Source: Clostridiaceae bacterium (GTDB lineage: Bacteria > Bacillota > Clostridia > Lachnospirales > Lachnospiraceae). From it: a stretch of 64,000 nucleotides of DNA. This document shows positions 48,501 through 57,955 of the stretch, piece by piece. The notes under the pieces were generated by a model. It was given only the letters and a program-made list of their open reading frames with translations. It did not search any database and had not been told where the DNA came from. The stretch covers positions 177,061-241,060 of the forward strand of contig CAJSZV010000007.1 of assembly GCA_910574345.1 (NCBI GenBank), in the 5' to 3' direction. The position numbers were made by a program, and so were the translations under genes. Positions within the stretch are counted from its first letter, which is position 1; every line of letters starts with the position of its first letter.

Positions 48501-50180
48501 TTAAAACAAATCTTCCATAAGCCCCTCCACAGCCCTTTTCACCGTTCCCTCCGCAAAGGGACTGCTAAGTCCCGCCAGGTCAAGAAGCTCAAAATATCCC
48601 TTGCTTCCCCCCGCCTGACACAAACGGTAATAATCCTTCCAGGCCTGGTCCCGGTCCTTCTTCATGCGGCCGTAGAACTCGAAGGCACCCATCTGGGCCA
48701 GGGCATAGTCGATATAGTAGAAGGGGAACAGGAAGATGTGCTGCTTCTGCATCCAGAACCCGCCTTCCTCCAGGAACTTGTGGCCATCATAATCCCGCCA
48801 TGGCAGGTAAACCTTCTCCAGCTCCTTCCATACCTTCCTTCTGTCAGAAGCCGTCATGGACGGATTCTCAAATACCTTGTGCTGGAACTCATCCACACAT
48901 ACCATGTAAGGCACTGCCTCCAGGGCCTCCATGACGTGGGAATAGAGATATCTCCCTGCCTTATCCCCGAAGAACAGCTCCATCCACGGATGAGTAAAAT
49001 ACTCCATGGTCATGGAATGAATCTCCGCCACCTCATAGCTGGAAAATACCATATCCATAAGCTTTATGTTCCTGGAGGCGGTGTAGGCCTCAAAGGCATG
49101 GCCCGCCTCGTGGGTCAGCACATTGACATCCGCATTGGTCCCGTTGAAGTTGGCAAAGATAAAGGGAGACTTGTACTCCGGAAGGAAGGTGCAGTAGCCG
49201 CCGCCTCTCTTGCCCTGCCTGGTCTCTAAGTCAAACATGTCGTGGTCCGCCATAAAGTCAAAGAACTCCCCGGTCTCCTTTGAAAGCTCCCTGTACATCC
49301 TCCGGGCCTTTTCTACCAGCTCCGCCCTGTCTCCCTCCGGCACCGCATTTCCCTCAGGAAATACAAGAGCCTCATCATAATAGCACAGCTTCTCCACGCC
49401 CAGACGGGCCGCCTGCTCTTCCCTCAGTCTCCTGCACAGAGGAACAATGACCTCTCTCACCTGCCTGCGGAACTCCTCCACATCCCTGGCGCCGTAATCA
49501 TACCGGCCTCTTGCCAGATAGATATAGTCAATATAGGAGTCAAACCCCAATTTCTTCGCCATACCGGCCCGAAGGACCACCATCTTATCGTAGATCTCAT
49601 CCAGCTTCGGGGCGATCTCCTCATACAGATCTCCCCAGGCCGTCATGGCTTCCTTCCTCTCCTGCCGGTCCGTGCTCTGCATATGCTTTAACAATCCGTA
49701 GAAATTGCACTTCTCCCCCTGAAACTCTGTGGATGCCCCAGCCGACACCTTGGCATACTCCTGAGTCAGACGGCTCTCCTCCACCAGATCGTTAACGATC
49801 ACCGGATCAGACAGCTTCTGATTCACTTCCATAGCCTTAAGATAAAACTCGCCGAACTCCTCTTCCCACTGCTTCCTGAAAGGAGACTCTAAGATCACCT
49901 TCTCCGCCTTCTGGGACAGAATCCCCATCTTCGGCCCCTCCTGGTTGAGATAATTCATCTCCCCCTCATAGAACGCATCACCCGTATCCATAGTATTGCG
50001 GATGCTGGCTACCGTAGACATGGTACTTCTCTTATACTCTTTCTCCTTTTCCTCAAGGAAAAGCTTCCTCATCTCCTCATAAGACCCGGCCCCTTTCAGG
50101 GCCTTAATATACTCCTCCATCTCCTTTGCCGCCTGTTCCATATCCGGCCTCACGTACAAAATATCCGAAAATTTCTCCAT
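48501..50180 (-). CDS. M3-family oligoendopeptidase (PepF-like)
   Basis: 559 residues from ATG 50,180 (GAGAGGAG SD); upstream in-frame codons lack support. Zinc site VLTHEAGHAFEAY (HExxH) and downstream Glu in SYEVAEIHSMTMEYFTHPW. Cytoplasmic zinc peptidase acting on short peptides. Length is normal for the PepF/M3 type. Confidence 0.92.
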   Translation of the reverse strand: MEKFSDILYVRPDMEQAAKEMEEYIKALKGAGSYEEMRKLFLEEKEKEYKRSTMSTVASIRNTMDTGDAFYEGEMNYLNQEGPKMGILSQKAEKVILESPFRKQWEEEFGEFYLKAMEVNQKLSDPVIVNDLVEESRLTQEYAKVSAGASTEFQGEKCNFYGLLKHMQSTDRQERKEAMTAWGDLYEEIAPKLDEIYDKMVVLRAGMAKKLGFDSYIDYIYLARGRYDYGARDVEEFRRQVREVIVPLCRRLREEQAARLGVEKLCYYDEALVFPEGNAVPEGDRAELVEKARRMYRELSKETGEFFDFMADHDMFDLETRQGKRGGGYCTFLPEYKSPFIFANFNGTNADVNVLTHEAGHAFEAYTASRNIKLMDMVFSSYEVAEIHSMTMEYFTHPWMELFFGDKAGRYLYSHVMEALEAVPYMVCVDEFQHKVFENPSMTASDRRKVWKELEKVYLPWRDYDGHKFLEEGGFWMQKQHIFLFPFYYIDYALAQMGAFEFYGRMKKDRDQAWKDYYRLCQAGGSKGYFELLDLAGLSSPFAEGTVKRAVEGLMEDLF

Positions 50181-50314
50181 GGTGATCTCCTCTCTTTCTG
50201 TTCTTTTCTGTCTCCATTCTAAATCGAGCAGGGAAAGTTCTTTCTCCCCCTGCTCAACCCACAGAGTGCATGCAGCAAAGCTGCTAATATCCTTACGCAC
50301 CCCTGTGTATACGA

Positions 50315-50346
50315 AAAGCCGGCTTCTGCTACGTTAAAGCCGGCTC
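50315..50346 (-). terminator. Terminator-like hairpin
   Basis: Minus strand GCCGGCTTT, 11-base loop, AAGCCGGC, then TTTTCG. Lies upstream of the peptidase gene and after purB/the repeat element. Confidence 0.65.
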
Positions 50347-50455
50347 TCAGTATATTAAATGCCTAAGGGTTTATAAGGGGGCACAAAAGCCGACAACATA
50401 TTCACGGGAGGATTCCCCTCTGCCGGCGCGTTTCTTTTGAATCGCCAGGAATGTA

Positions 50456-50737
50456 GTCTTGCCGGAACATAGATATCCGATGAGGGGACATTTGCCTCGC
50501 CGGTCCTTAGCGCCTGTCTTCCAAAGCTCTTAGGATGTTAGTGTTCGGGTAGGCCTGTGCACTTGCTGCGCTGGCCGTACGATAATTTGGCTTGCGGGCA
50601 AAAATCCCATCGCCGCAGGCGATTTTCATGGATTTTTGCCAGTTGCTGTGAACGCATGTGAACAGCAACCTTAGTACCGCTGCTGAGGCAACAAAGCGAA
50701 AGCGGTCCCCGAATGGATATCTATGCTCCGGCAAGAC
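50456..50737. repeat. MITE-like element with 33-34-bp terminal inverted repeats
   Basis: Left end GTCTTGCCGGAACATAGATA followed by TCCGATGAGGGGAC (50,456-50,489). Right end is its near-perfect inverse (50,705-50,737; a few mismatches and one gap). Inside, GGCAAAAATCC and GGATTTTTGCC are an 11-bp inverted repeat around ATCGCC-GCA-GGCGAT, and GTTGCTGT pairs with ACAGCAAC. Any reading frame here looks like a by-product of the repeat. Either a non-autonomous transposon or a structured intergenic repeat family. Confidence 0.7.
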
Positions 50738-50771
50738 GGCCCCCTGCCGATCCCCCAGCAAACAAGCCTCC

Positions 50772-52202
50772 CTATACCGTAATCTCTGCCGTCATTCCCA
50801 GTATCTCTTCATTCTTCTTAAGAACCGGCCCGATAACTTCACGAAGGAACTCCTCCACCTGCTCCGGCGCCCGCCCTACATAGCGCTTTGGCTCCATGGC
50901 CTTTTTAAGCTCATCCATAGAAAGCCCGAAAGCCGGATCCGCGGCAATAAGCTCCAGGAGATTGTTGTCCAGCCCCTTTTCCTTTACATTCTTCCCTGCC
51001 TCCATGGACAGCTGACGGATCTTCTCATGAAGCTCCTGCCGGTCTCCGCCTGCCTTCACCGCATCCATCATGATATTCTCCGTAGCCATGAAAGGAAGTT
51101 CCGCCATAAAGTGTTTCTCAATAACCTTGGGATAGACTACCAGGCCGTCCACCACATTGAGATACAGATCCAGGATTCCGTCCACCGCCAGGAACCCTTC
51201 CGGAATGCTAAGCCTCTTGTTGGCGGAATCGTCCAAGGTTCTCTCAAACCACTGGGTACTTGCCACCAGCATGGGATTCATCACATCGGACATAACGTAA
51301 TTGGCCAGGGAGGCGATTCTCTCGCTTCTCATGGGATTTCTCTTGTAGGCCATGGCAGAAGAACCGATCTGATTCTTTTCAAAAGGCTCCTCCACTTCCT
51401 TCAAGTGCTGGAGAAGGCGCACGTCATTGGAAAACTTATGGGCGCTCTGAGCAATGCCTGCCAGCACATTTAAAACTCTGGTATCCACTTTTCTTGAGTA
51501 AGTCTGGCCTGACACCGGATAACAGGAATCAAACCCCATCTTGGACGCGATGATCTCATCGGCTCTGCGGCACTTGTCGTGGTCGCCGTCGAAAAGCTCC
51601 AGGAAGCTGGCCTGAGTTCCCGTAGTCCCTTTAGAGCCCAGCATCTTCATGGTGGAAATCACATAATCCAGATCTTCCAGATCCAGGTAAAGGTCATGAA
51701 GCCACAGGGCAGCCCTTTTTCCCACTGTCGTGGGCTGGGCCGGCTGGAAATGGGTAAATGCCAGGGTCGGCTGATTCTTATACTGATCCGCAAATTTTGC
51801 CAGTTCCGCCATAACATTGATCAGTTTCCGTCGAACCAGCTTTAAGGCGTCCGTCATAATAATAATATCCGTGTTGTCCCCCACATAACAGGAGGTAGCC
51901 CCCAGATGGATAATTCCCTTTGCTTTCGGACACTGCTGTCCATAGGCATAGACATGGGACATGACATCATGACGGACCTGTCTCTCTCTCTCCTTTGCCA
52001 CATCATAGTTAATATCATCCTTATGGGCTTTCAATTCATCAATCTGTTCCTGGGTTATGGGCAATCCCAATTCCTTCTCCGTCTCCGCCAGGGCAATCCA
52101 CAGCTTCCTCCAGGTCTTAAACTTCATATCAGGAGAGAAAATGTACTGCATCTGTCTGCTGGCATACCGCTCGGAAAGAGGGCTTTTATATCTGTCATTC
52201 AT
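50772..52202 (-). CDS. purB: Adenylosuccinate lyase
   Basis: 476 residues from ATG 52,202 (AAGGAG SD). Signature SSAMAYKRNPMRSE, and HLGATSCYVGDNTD with the catalytic His region. Converts SAICAR to AICAR and adenylosuccinate to AMP plus fumarate. In one operon with purC, which makes its substrate SAICAR. Longer subgroup of the family. Confidence 0.95.
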   Translation of the reverse strand: MNDRYKSPLSERYASRQMQYIFSPDMKFKTWRKLWIALAETEKELGLPITQEQIDELKAHKDDINYDVAKERERQVRHDVMSHVYAYGQQCPKAKGIIHLGATSCYVGDNTDIIIMTDALKLVRRKLINVMAELAKFADQYKNQPTLAFTHFQPAQPTTVGKRAALWLHDLYLDLEDLDYVISTMKMLGSKGTTGTQASFLELFDGDHDKCRRADEIIASKMGFDSCYPVSGQTYSRKVDTRVLNVLAGIAQSAHKFSNDVRLLQHLKEVEEPFEKNQIGSSAMAYKRNPMRSERIASLANYVMSDVMNPMLVASTQWFERTLDDSANKRLSIPEGFLAVDGILDLYLNVVDGLVVYPKVIEKHFMAELPFMATENIMMDAVKAGGDRQELHEKIRQLSMEAGKNVKEKGLDNNLLELIAADPAFGLSMDELKKAMEPKRYVGRAPEQVEEFLREVIGPVLKKNEEILGMTAEITV

Positions 52203-52234
52203 TGAATCCGGCTCCTTTTTCTCACTGGCAGTCA

Positions 52235-52942
52235 CTACTTAATTCCCAAACGTCTGAACACTTCCTCATAAGCGTCTTCCACATTGCCTAAGTCTCTTCT
52301 GAATCTGTCCTTGTCTAACTTCTCATGGGTCTCTTTATCCCACAGCCTGCAGGTATCAGGAGAAACCTCGTCAGCCAGGATAATCTGTCCGTGGAAACGT
52401 CCGAACTCGATCTTAAAGTCAATGAGCTCAATGCCAAGGCTGGCAAAATACTTTCTCATGACCTCATTCACTTTGAAGGCATACTTGCTGATGGCATCAA
52501 TCTCCTCCTCCGTAGCCAGTTCCAGAGCCAGGGCATAATACCTGTTGATAAACGGGTCATGGAGATCATCATTCTTATAGCTGAACTCCAGGGTGGGCTG
52601 CTTTAACTGGATTCCCTCTTCCATGCCCATCTTCTTGGCAAAACTTCCGGCGCTGAAGTTGCGGATAATCACCTCAAGGGGCACGATCTCCACTTTCTTC
52701 ACCGCTGTCTCTCTATCATTCAGTTCTTCGATCAGGTGGGTGGGCACGCCCTCTGCTTCCAGAAGTTTAAATATATGGTTGGTCATGCGGTTGTTGATGG
52801 CGCCCTTTCCTACGATGGTTCCTTTCTTCTGTCCGTCGAATGCAGTTGCATCATCTTTGTAGGATACAATCAATGTATCCGGATCTTCCGTTGTAAAAAC
52901 CTTTTTTGCTTTTCCTTCATACAGCAGTTCTTTTTTCTCCAT
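52235..52942 (-). CDS. purC: Phosphoribosylaminoimidazole-succinocarboxamide (SAICAR) synthase
   Basis: 235 residues, full length. [40 protein letters not shown] and DFKIEFGRF with [14 protein letters not shown] are family blocks. Makes SAICAR from CAIR, aspartate and ATP in purine synthesis. First gene of the purC-purB operon; promoter recognisable upstream. Confidence 0.95.
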   Translation of the reverse strand: MEKKELLYEGKAKKVFTTEDPDTLIVSYKDDATAFDGQKKGTIVGKGAINNRMTNHIFKLLEAEGVPTHLIEELNDRETAVKKVEIVPLEVIIRNFSAGSFAKKMGMEEGIQLKQPTLEFSYKNDDLHDPFINRYYALALELATEEEIDAISKYAFKVNEVMRKYFASLGIELIDFKIEFGRFHGQIILADEVSPDTCRLWDKETHEKLDKDRFRRDLGNVEDAYEEVFRRLGIK

Positions 52943-53003
52943 TTGTATCCACCTGTCCTTTTCTTATTAATAAGTAGTATCACATCTGAAACGAATACGA
53001 TTT

Positions 53004-53032
53004 ATTATAATATACCAGGTGGGGAAATACAA
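53004..53032 (-). promoter_or_regulatory. purC-purB promoter
   Basis: Minus strand TTGTAT, 17 bp, TATAAT; the start would be about 60 bases before the purC ATG. No PurR box or purine riboswitch was recognised by eye. Confidence 0.65.
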
Positions 53033-53155
53033 TATATTCTTTCACAATTTTCTCTCCTTTACTCCTGGGAAACTTTTTTATATAATAAAATTGTACCTGA
53101 TTATGTATGAAGCCAAACCAGAAAAGAGGTGGAAACTTGAATATAATTAGTTTCC

Positions 53156-53188
53156 TGGGGCTGCCACACAATTTTGTGCAGCAGCCCC
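53156..53188 (-). terminator. Hairpin after the ABC exporter operon
   Basis: GGGGCTGC facing GCAGC.GCCCC with an inner CACAA/TTGTG stem; only weak T run. Lies 27 bp after the last ABC gene. Confidence 0.6.
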
Positions 53189-53214
53189 AGGCGGCAGGGG
53201 AAGCGGGGCAAAAC

Positions 53215-54003
53215 CTATGACCCCGCCGACTGATACCTTCTCACCCCAAACCGCCAGAACCCATAAGAGGGAATCAAAAACAGGGCGGCCAGAAGGGGCA
53301 GTACCGCCAGCCACGGCTCCCTTCTCTTATCGAGAAGATACAAAAGGGGGTAATACTGCACCAAAGCATAGGGAATGATAAAGGTGCACAACTGAATAAC
53401 CCGTTTTCCGTAAACTCCCATGGGATATTTCCCATACTCCCTGGCTCCGTCCGTAAAGATATTCATGATCTCCAAACCCTCCAGGGTAAAAAAGCACAGA
53501 GCCGCACCCACCAGGAAAATCCCGAAGAACAGCACCGTTCCCCCGATCAGCATAAAGACCACAGTCATAATCTTAGGCCCGTTCCACACAATCCCGCTTC
53601 CCCTGATTCCATAGACAAACATGACCAGAGCCTGAATCATCCTTCCTATGCGGGTCAGTTCAAACCTGCTTCCAAGGACCTGTAAAATCAGTCCCCTGGG
53701 CCTTACTAAAACCCGGTCAAATTCTCCTTTTCTCACCATAGTAGAAAATACATCAAATCCTCTGCCCACACACTCCGCCAAAGAAAACTCCATAAGGAAG
53801 ATGGAAAAACACAGAACCACCTGGCTGTATGTAAATTCTCCCACAGCTGAAAACCGCTGAAACATAAAAAACACTCCCAAAAACACATTGAAGGACACCA
53901 TAAACTGGGCAATGGCCATAAGGAGGAAGGAGACTTTGTACTGCATAAGACTTTTTACATGAATGGACACATAGCGGCCATATAATTTCACAGCATCTCT
54001 CAT
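53215..54003 (-). CDS. ABC-2-type exporter permease, second subunit
   Basis: 262 residues, about six membrane segments (SFLLMAIAQFMVSFNVFLGV; TVVFMLIGGTVLFFGIFLVG; PLLAALFLIPSYGFWRFGVR). Belongs to the ABC-2 permease type that forms a pair with a second permease and one ATPase (COG3694-like). Substrate unknown; drugs or lipids are possible. Last gene of the operon. Confidence 0.85.
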   Translation of the reverse strand: MRDAVKLYGRYVSIHVKSLMQYKVSFLLMAIAQFMVSFNVFLGVFFMFQRFSAVGEFTYSQVVLCFSIFLMEFSLAECVGRGFDVFSTMVRKGEFDRVLVRPRGLILQVLGSRFELTRIGRMIQALVMFVYGIRGSGIVWNGPKIMTVVFMLIGGTVLFFGIFLVGAALCFFTLEGLEIMNIFTDGAREYGKYPMGVYGKRVIQLCTFIIPYALVQYYPLLYLLDKRREPWLAVLPLLAALFLIPSYGFWRFGVRRYQSAGS

Positions 54004-54007
54004 AAGT

Positions 54008-54811
54008 TCAACCTCCCTGAATCCTTACTTTTTGTTCTGCGCGTTTCATGAGCAGCTGTCCCGCCCCCGCCAGCACAAACAGCCAGAATATCTGCAGCGT
54101 GGCAGCCCTCAGCGCTTCCCGTCCTGCCAAATCCCCGCTGTAAACCCTTAGGGGCACGTTCTGCATGGCGGCAAAAGGCAGAAGTTCCATAACCGCTCTC
54201 ACCTTATCCGGGAAAAAGGGCAGCGGAATAATGGCTCCGTTAAAAAAATCCATGACGCAGGTGACCATGAGACGCAGCCCCTGGGCAGATATGGTAAAAA
54301 AAGCGCTGACATAGATCAGGGTTCCAAAAGCCACTGTAACCAAAGCCCCCAGAATCATGGTGATAAAAAACAGACACAACGCCTCTGCACTCTCCGGCGC
54401 CGACACCCCGTAAGGCCCCGGCAGCACAACCGCAAACAAAAGGACCGGAAAACATCTTAAAACCGCCCTGGAGACCCGCACTGCCAGCCCCCTTGCAAAG
54501 AGCATGGGATAGATATGGAGGGGACGGCACATTTCATAGGCGATGTTGCCGTCGCGGATGGACTCGAAGATCTCATTTTCCAAAATCCAGGCGGCGAACA
54601 ATGCCAAAAATGCCTGCTGGAGCCAGATATAGTTCACCGTGGCCTGAAAGGTCATGGGAAACTGCTCCGGCTGGGTCTTGTAAAAAGCTCCAAACACGGC
54701 GATCTCAAGCCCTCCCCACACAAACTGCGTGGCGATGCCTGCCCATGCCGCAGTCCGGTACTGAAGATTCATAAGAAAACGAAGCCGGAAGAAGGAAAGA
54801 TATTTTTTCAT
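54008..54811 (-). CDS. ABC-2-type exporter permease, first subunit
   Basis: 267 residues, about six membrane segments (IFWLFVLAGAGQLL near the end) and the conserved LMNLQYRTAAWAGIATQF start of COG4587-like permeases. Overlaps the ATPase gene by four bases and precedes the second permease by four bases, a tight operon. Confidence 0.85.
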   Translation of the reverse strand: MKKYLSFFRLRFLMNLQYRTAAWAGIATQFVWGGLEIAVFGAFYKTQPEQFPMTFQATVNYIWLQQAFLALFAAWILENEIFESIRDGNIAYEMCRPLHIYPMLFARGLAVRVSRAVLRCFPVLLFAVVLPGPYGVSAPESAEALCLFFITMILGALVTVAFGTLIYVSAFFTISAQGLRLMVTCVMDFFNGAIIPLPFFPDKVRAVMELLPFAAMQNVPLRVYSGDLAGREALRAATLQIFWLFVLAGAGQLLMKRAEQKVRIQGG

Positions 54812-55611
54812 GATCCCACCTCCGCAATCTCGTAGGACCGGTAAAGCTCTGCCACGGTCTCGTCAATGCTGCCTGTGCCCCTCTTAATCTGATTCAGATT
54901 CCCGTCCATGAGAACCCTTCCCTTTCCTATGAGAATGATCCTGTGGGTCAATGCCTCAATATCCTGCATGTCGTGGGTGGTAAGAATCACCGTAGTGCCG
55001 TGATCCCGGTTCTGCCTCAGGATAAACTCCCGCACAGCCAGCTTTGACACTGCGTCAAGGCCGATGGTAGGCTCGTCAAGAAATAAAAGTTTCGGGCCGT
55101 GAAGCAGGGACGCAGCGATCTCACACCGCATCCTCTGTCCTAAGGACAGCTGCCTGGCAGGCGTCTTAAGAAGCTCCCCCAGGTTCAAAAGGGAAACAAG
55201 TTCTTCCAGGTGATTGTGATACGTTTCTTTTGGAATTTTGTAAATGTCTTTTAACAGTTCATAAGAATCAATGACGGGAACATCCCACCACAGCTGGGTA
55301 CGCTGTCCAAACACCACGCCTATGTCCTTTACGTAGGACACCCTGTCTTTCCACGGAACTTTTCCGTCTACTGTGCAGGTTCCTTCCTCCGGTGTGAGTA
55401 TTCCGCTTAGAATTTTGATTGTGGAGCTTTTCCCCGCTCCGTTGGGGCCGATATAGCCTACCATCTCTCCGTCCTCAATGGTAAAGCTTACATGGTCCAG
55501 AGCCCTTATGGTCTCATACTCCCTGTGAAACAGGGTGCGGCAGGCTTCCTTAAAGCCTCCCGTTCTTTTTGCAACATGGTACGATTTGCAGATGTCCTCC
55601 ATCATAATCAT
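54808..55611 (-). CDS. ABC exporter ATPase
   Basis: 267 residues from ATG 55,611 (GGAGG eight bases upstream); the longer upstream frame has no SD and no family similarity. Walker A GPNGAGKSS, Q-loop VVFGQRTQLWWD, signature LSLGQRMRCE, Walker B LLFLDEPTIGLD, switch His TTHDMQD. Drives the two permeases downstream. Extra N-terminal AKRTGGFKEACRTLFHREYE is typical of this exporter type. Confidence 0.93.
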   Translation of the reverse strand: MIMMEDICKSYHVAKRTGGFKEACRTLFHREYETIRALDHVSFTIEDGEMVGYIGPNGAGKSSTIKILSGILTPEEGTCTVDGKVPWKDRVSYVKDIGVVFGQRTQLWWDVPVIDSYELLKDIYKIPKETYHNHLEELVSLLNLGELLKTPARQLSLGQRMRCEIAASLLHGPKLLFLDEPTIGLDAVSKLAVREFILRQNRDHGTTVILTTHDMQDIEALTHRIILIGKGRVLMDGNLNQIKRGTGSIDETVAELYRSYEIAEVGS

Positions 55612-55816
55612 AGCTGCTTCCTCCTGGTAGTAATATGTATCATATCTTGCCAAGTCGGTCTGGCCTCCATAGGATTTGCCATGGAGTACCTTGGTAAAAT
55701 ATTCAGTTAAGCCGAAATAATCCGGCATAGCAGTATCTATAATACCACCGGAGGGCCACATAATCAATCTCTTTTTTAGGCTCGTCCTTTATCGCTTAAG
55801 GCCTCCTTTAATAGAC

Positions 55817-55845
55817 TTTACACATTCCAATAAATCCACTATAAT
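55817..55845 (+). promoter_or_regulatory. Promoter of the 59-residue gene
   Basis: TTTACA (55,817-55,822), 17 bp, TATAAT (55,840-55,845). Confidence 0.75.
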
Positions 55846-55889
55846 AAGGTTGCAACAATAAAAATCAGCAATCTAAAGGCGGTGAAAGA

Positions 55890-56069
55890 ATGGTACAGGA
55901 AGTGACTGAAAAAGAACTTATTACAGTAACCATTGATAATTACATGAATCTTCAGCGCATCAAAAAGGCAAACGGCGATACCGAAAATAAAGAACTGGAT
56001 TATCAAATAAAAGGACTGGTTGCAAAGTTATCCAGCTTTGGTGTTAACATTGAAGATTTGACACTTTAA
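55890..56069 (+). CDS. Small hypothetical protein
   Basis: 59 residues: MVQEVTEKELITVTIDNYMN, LQRIKKANGDTENKELDYQI, KGLVAKLSSFGVNIEDLTL. Helical and acidic, no known domain. Own promoter and a strong terminator mark it as a real single-gene unit. The SD is weak (GGCGG/GAAAGA). Function unknown. Confidence 0.72.
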   Translation: MVQEVTEKELITVTIDNYMNLQRIKKANGDTENKELDYQIKGLVAKLSSFGVNIEDLTL

Positions 56070-56103
56070 TCATAACACAATTTCATAAACAACCCACAAA
56101 TCC

Positions 56104-56150
56104 AAGTGTAAAATCTATTGAATGATCAAGGATTTTACACTTTTTTATTT
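56104..56150 (+). terminator. Strong Rho-independent terminator
   Basis: AAGTGTAAAATC, 15-base loop, GATTTTACACTT (perfect 12-bp stem), then TTTTATTTT. Confidence 0.88.
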
Positions 56151-56185
56151 TGGAAACTTTTTACCGTTGTCCCCTTTGGGAACTA

Positions 56186-56238
56186 TTGACAAAAACAGAA
56201 AAAAAGGTTATCATTTGTACTAAGTTAAAATAATACAA
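56186..56238 (+). promoter_or_regulatory. Promoter and BlaI-type operator
   Basis: TTGACA (56,186-56,191), 17 bp, TATCAT (56,209-56,214). Overlapping the start site, TTGTACTA (56,215-56,222) and TAATACAA (56,231-56,238) form an inverted repeat with one mismatch, similar to the TACA/TGTA-type operators of BlaI/MecI repressors. Implies autorepression by the nearby BlaI-like protein. Confidence 0.7.
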
Positions 56239-56252
56239 CGGAGTAAAGACAA

Positions 56253-57854
56253 ATGATCATCCAGAATCTTATATTGGCCATGTCTTTGTCAGGAAGCGTA
56301 ATCGTCCTGCTTTACCTCATAACCTGTCCTCTGGCCAAACCATACGTTCCTGTGAAATGGAAGTTTCTGATCTTAAAGCTGGCAGTTGTCTTTTATCTGG
56401 TTCCTTTTCCTCTCTATATGGAACACTCCCTGACCCTTCGCCGGCTTCGCAGGATGAATCCCCTTATGAGAAAGCTCTTTCCTCCCCTTGAGGATAGAAT
56501 GCCTTACATAAGAAAACAGGCGGAAAAATTATCCGTGCTCATTGACGATTCCGGCTATGCTGTCTTCTCGCGGGAACTAAAAGTCATGGCGGCCATTACA
56601 GCCCTCCTGCTCCTGATCGTTTTTGTCCTGCTTACATGGAATCTGATTCGGTATGAAAAAGCAAGACGGCTGTGTCTTTTTAATGCAAAGGAGGCAGACG
56701 CTGACCGGCAGAATTTATGTTTCAGGCTGAAACAGGAACTGGGGCTGAGGCGAAAGGTAAGGCTCATATGTTCCGATTCCTGTAAGTCCCCTGTGGTAAT
56801 GGGGATCTTAAGACCCATGATCGTGCTTCCTCTTAAAGATAAGGGAGGGGATGTCTCCGATGAATACATAATGAGACATGAGCTGCTCCATATCCGAAAC
56901 CATGATCTGGCTGTAAAATTTCTTGGCTTTGCCGCCCTCGCCCTTCACTGGTTCAACCCCCTTTGCTATATTCTCTACTATGAACTGATGAATATGAGTG
57001 AAATGTGCTGCGACAGTGACGTTATAAAAGGAAAAGACAAGAACGCCCAAAAGGAGTACGGAACACTGCTTCTTAACCTGGCCACGGAAAGAGGAACGGA
57101 AGATGCCTCCCATTTTGTTTCAGGCCTGCTCCATGGCAGCGGCAGATATGTAATGAAACGAAGACTTTCAGCCCTCATGAAAAGCCCAAAGAAAACCCGC
57201 TTCTTTCCCGCCCTCCTTACGGCCTTCATAGCCACGGCAGGACTTCTTGCAGGCTTCGCTTATACAGGCCCCAGAATTCTGTCCCCCATGGCGGAAAAAG
57301 AGAGGGGAAGCAGAGAAGAAATCCTTCTCCATACTGTCAAAGGATTGGGGGAAGAAGAAATCGTCTTTACGGAATTCCTTCTCTCCGATTATGACTGGAT
57401 CGATAAAAACGGCGAAATTCACAGTCCGGACGAATCCCCTGTCCATGACAAAGCCTGCAGCCACGAATTTTGCCGGGACGGAGAACTGTACCTCCATGAA
57501 GGCAGCCCCTCCTATGGCTCCATGGCCTACGAAGCCCTTAAGTGTTCCAAATGCGGATCTATACGGAACGGGAACAGGATTATCCTGATTCCATCTGATA
57601 ACTACTGGATTGACAAAGACCTTGGGACGGTAACCCCCCAAAGCACCGGCCCGGCACCAAATCCCTGCAGCCGCCATATCCCCATGGAAGGAACGGCATG
57701 CGAACACCGAAAAGACAGCACAGGAAATTGCAGGACCACACTGTATGAAGGGTGGAGATGCGCCCTGTGCGGATACACAGAGGCAGAGGTAAGCGTCGGA
57801 GAATATACCAGCTATCCATGTATGCACACTTACGGATATCCCCATGACACATAG
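56253..57854 (+). CDS. M56/BlaR1-like membrane metalloprotease sensor
   Basis: 533 residues. Membrane segments about 5-25, 40-55, 112-130, 215-235 and 315-335. Zinc site MRHELLHIRNHD (HExxH) with downstream Glu in YYELMNMSEMCCDSDV. After the last membrane helix comes an outside region with repeated Cys/His (CSHEFCRDGE; CSKCGS; CALCGYTEAE), unlike the penicillin-binding sensor of true BlaR1. So it probably senses something else, perhaps metal or redox, and releases the BlaI-like repressor encoded next. Reverse of the common blaI-blaR1 order. Confidence 0.85.
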   Translation: MIIQNLILAMSLSGSVIVLLYLITCPLAKPYVPVKWKFLILKLAVVFYLVPFPLYMEHSLTLRRLRRMNPLMRKLFPPLEDRMPYIRKQAEKLSVLIDDSGYAVFSRELKVMAAITALLLLIVFVLLTWNLIRYEKARRLCLFNAKEADADRQNLCFRLKQELGLRRKVRLICSDSCKSPVVMGILRPMIVLPLKDKGGDVSDEYIMRHELLHIRNHDLAVKFLGFAALALHWFNPLCYILYYELMNMSEMCCDSDVIKGKDKNAQKEYGTLLLNLATERGTEDASHFVSGLLHGSGRYVMKRRLSALMKSPKKTRFFPALLTAFIATAGLLAGFAYTGPRILSPMAEKERGSREEILLHTVKGLGEEEIVFTEFLLSDYDWIDKNGEIHSPDESPVHDKACSHEFCRDGELYLHEGSPSYGSMAYEALKCSKCGSIRNGNRIILIPSDNYWIDKDLGTVTPQSTGPAPNPCSRHIPMEGTACEHRKDSTGNCRTTLYEGWRCALCGYTEAEVSVGEYTSYPCMHTYGYPHDT

Positions 57855-57955
57855 ACGATTCCGGAAGTAAAAACCTTGCCGAATATTCTGACAATATATT
57901 CCCGACAACTTTGCCTCCCCCAATCACCCGACACACCACGAAAGGAGCCTCCACC

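Noticed and set aside
50507..50761. 84-codon frame inside the inverted-repeat element
   Set aside because: Explained by the repeat; no SD, and it runs through two hairpins.
52943..53214. Purine riboswitch before purC
   Set aside because: I could not build the conserved three-way junction; only a promoter is supported.
55612..55767. Longer N-terminus for the ABC ATPase
   Set aside because: The extra 52 residues have no family similarity and the good SD is before ATG 55,611.
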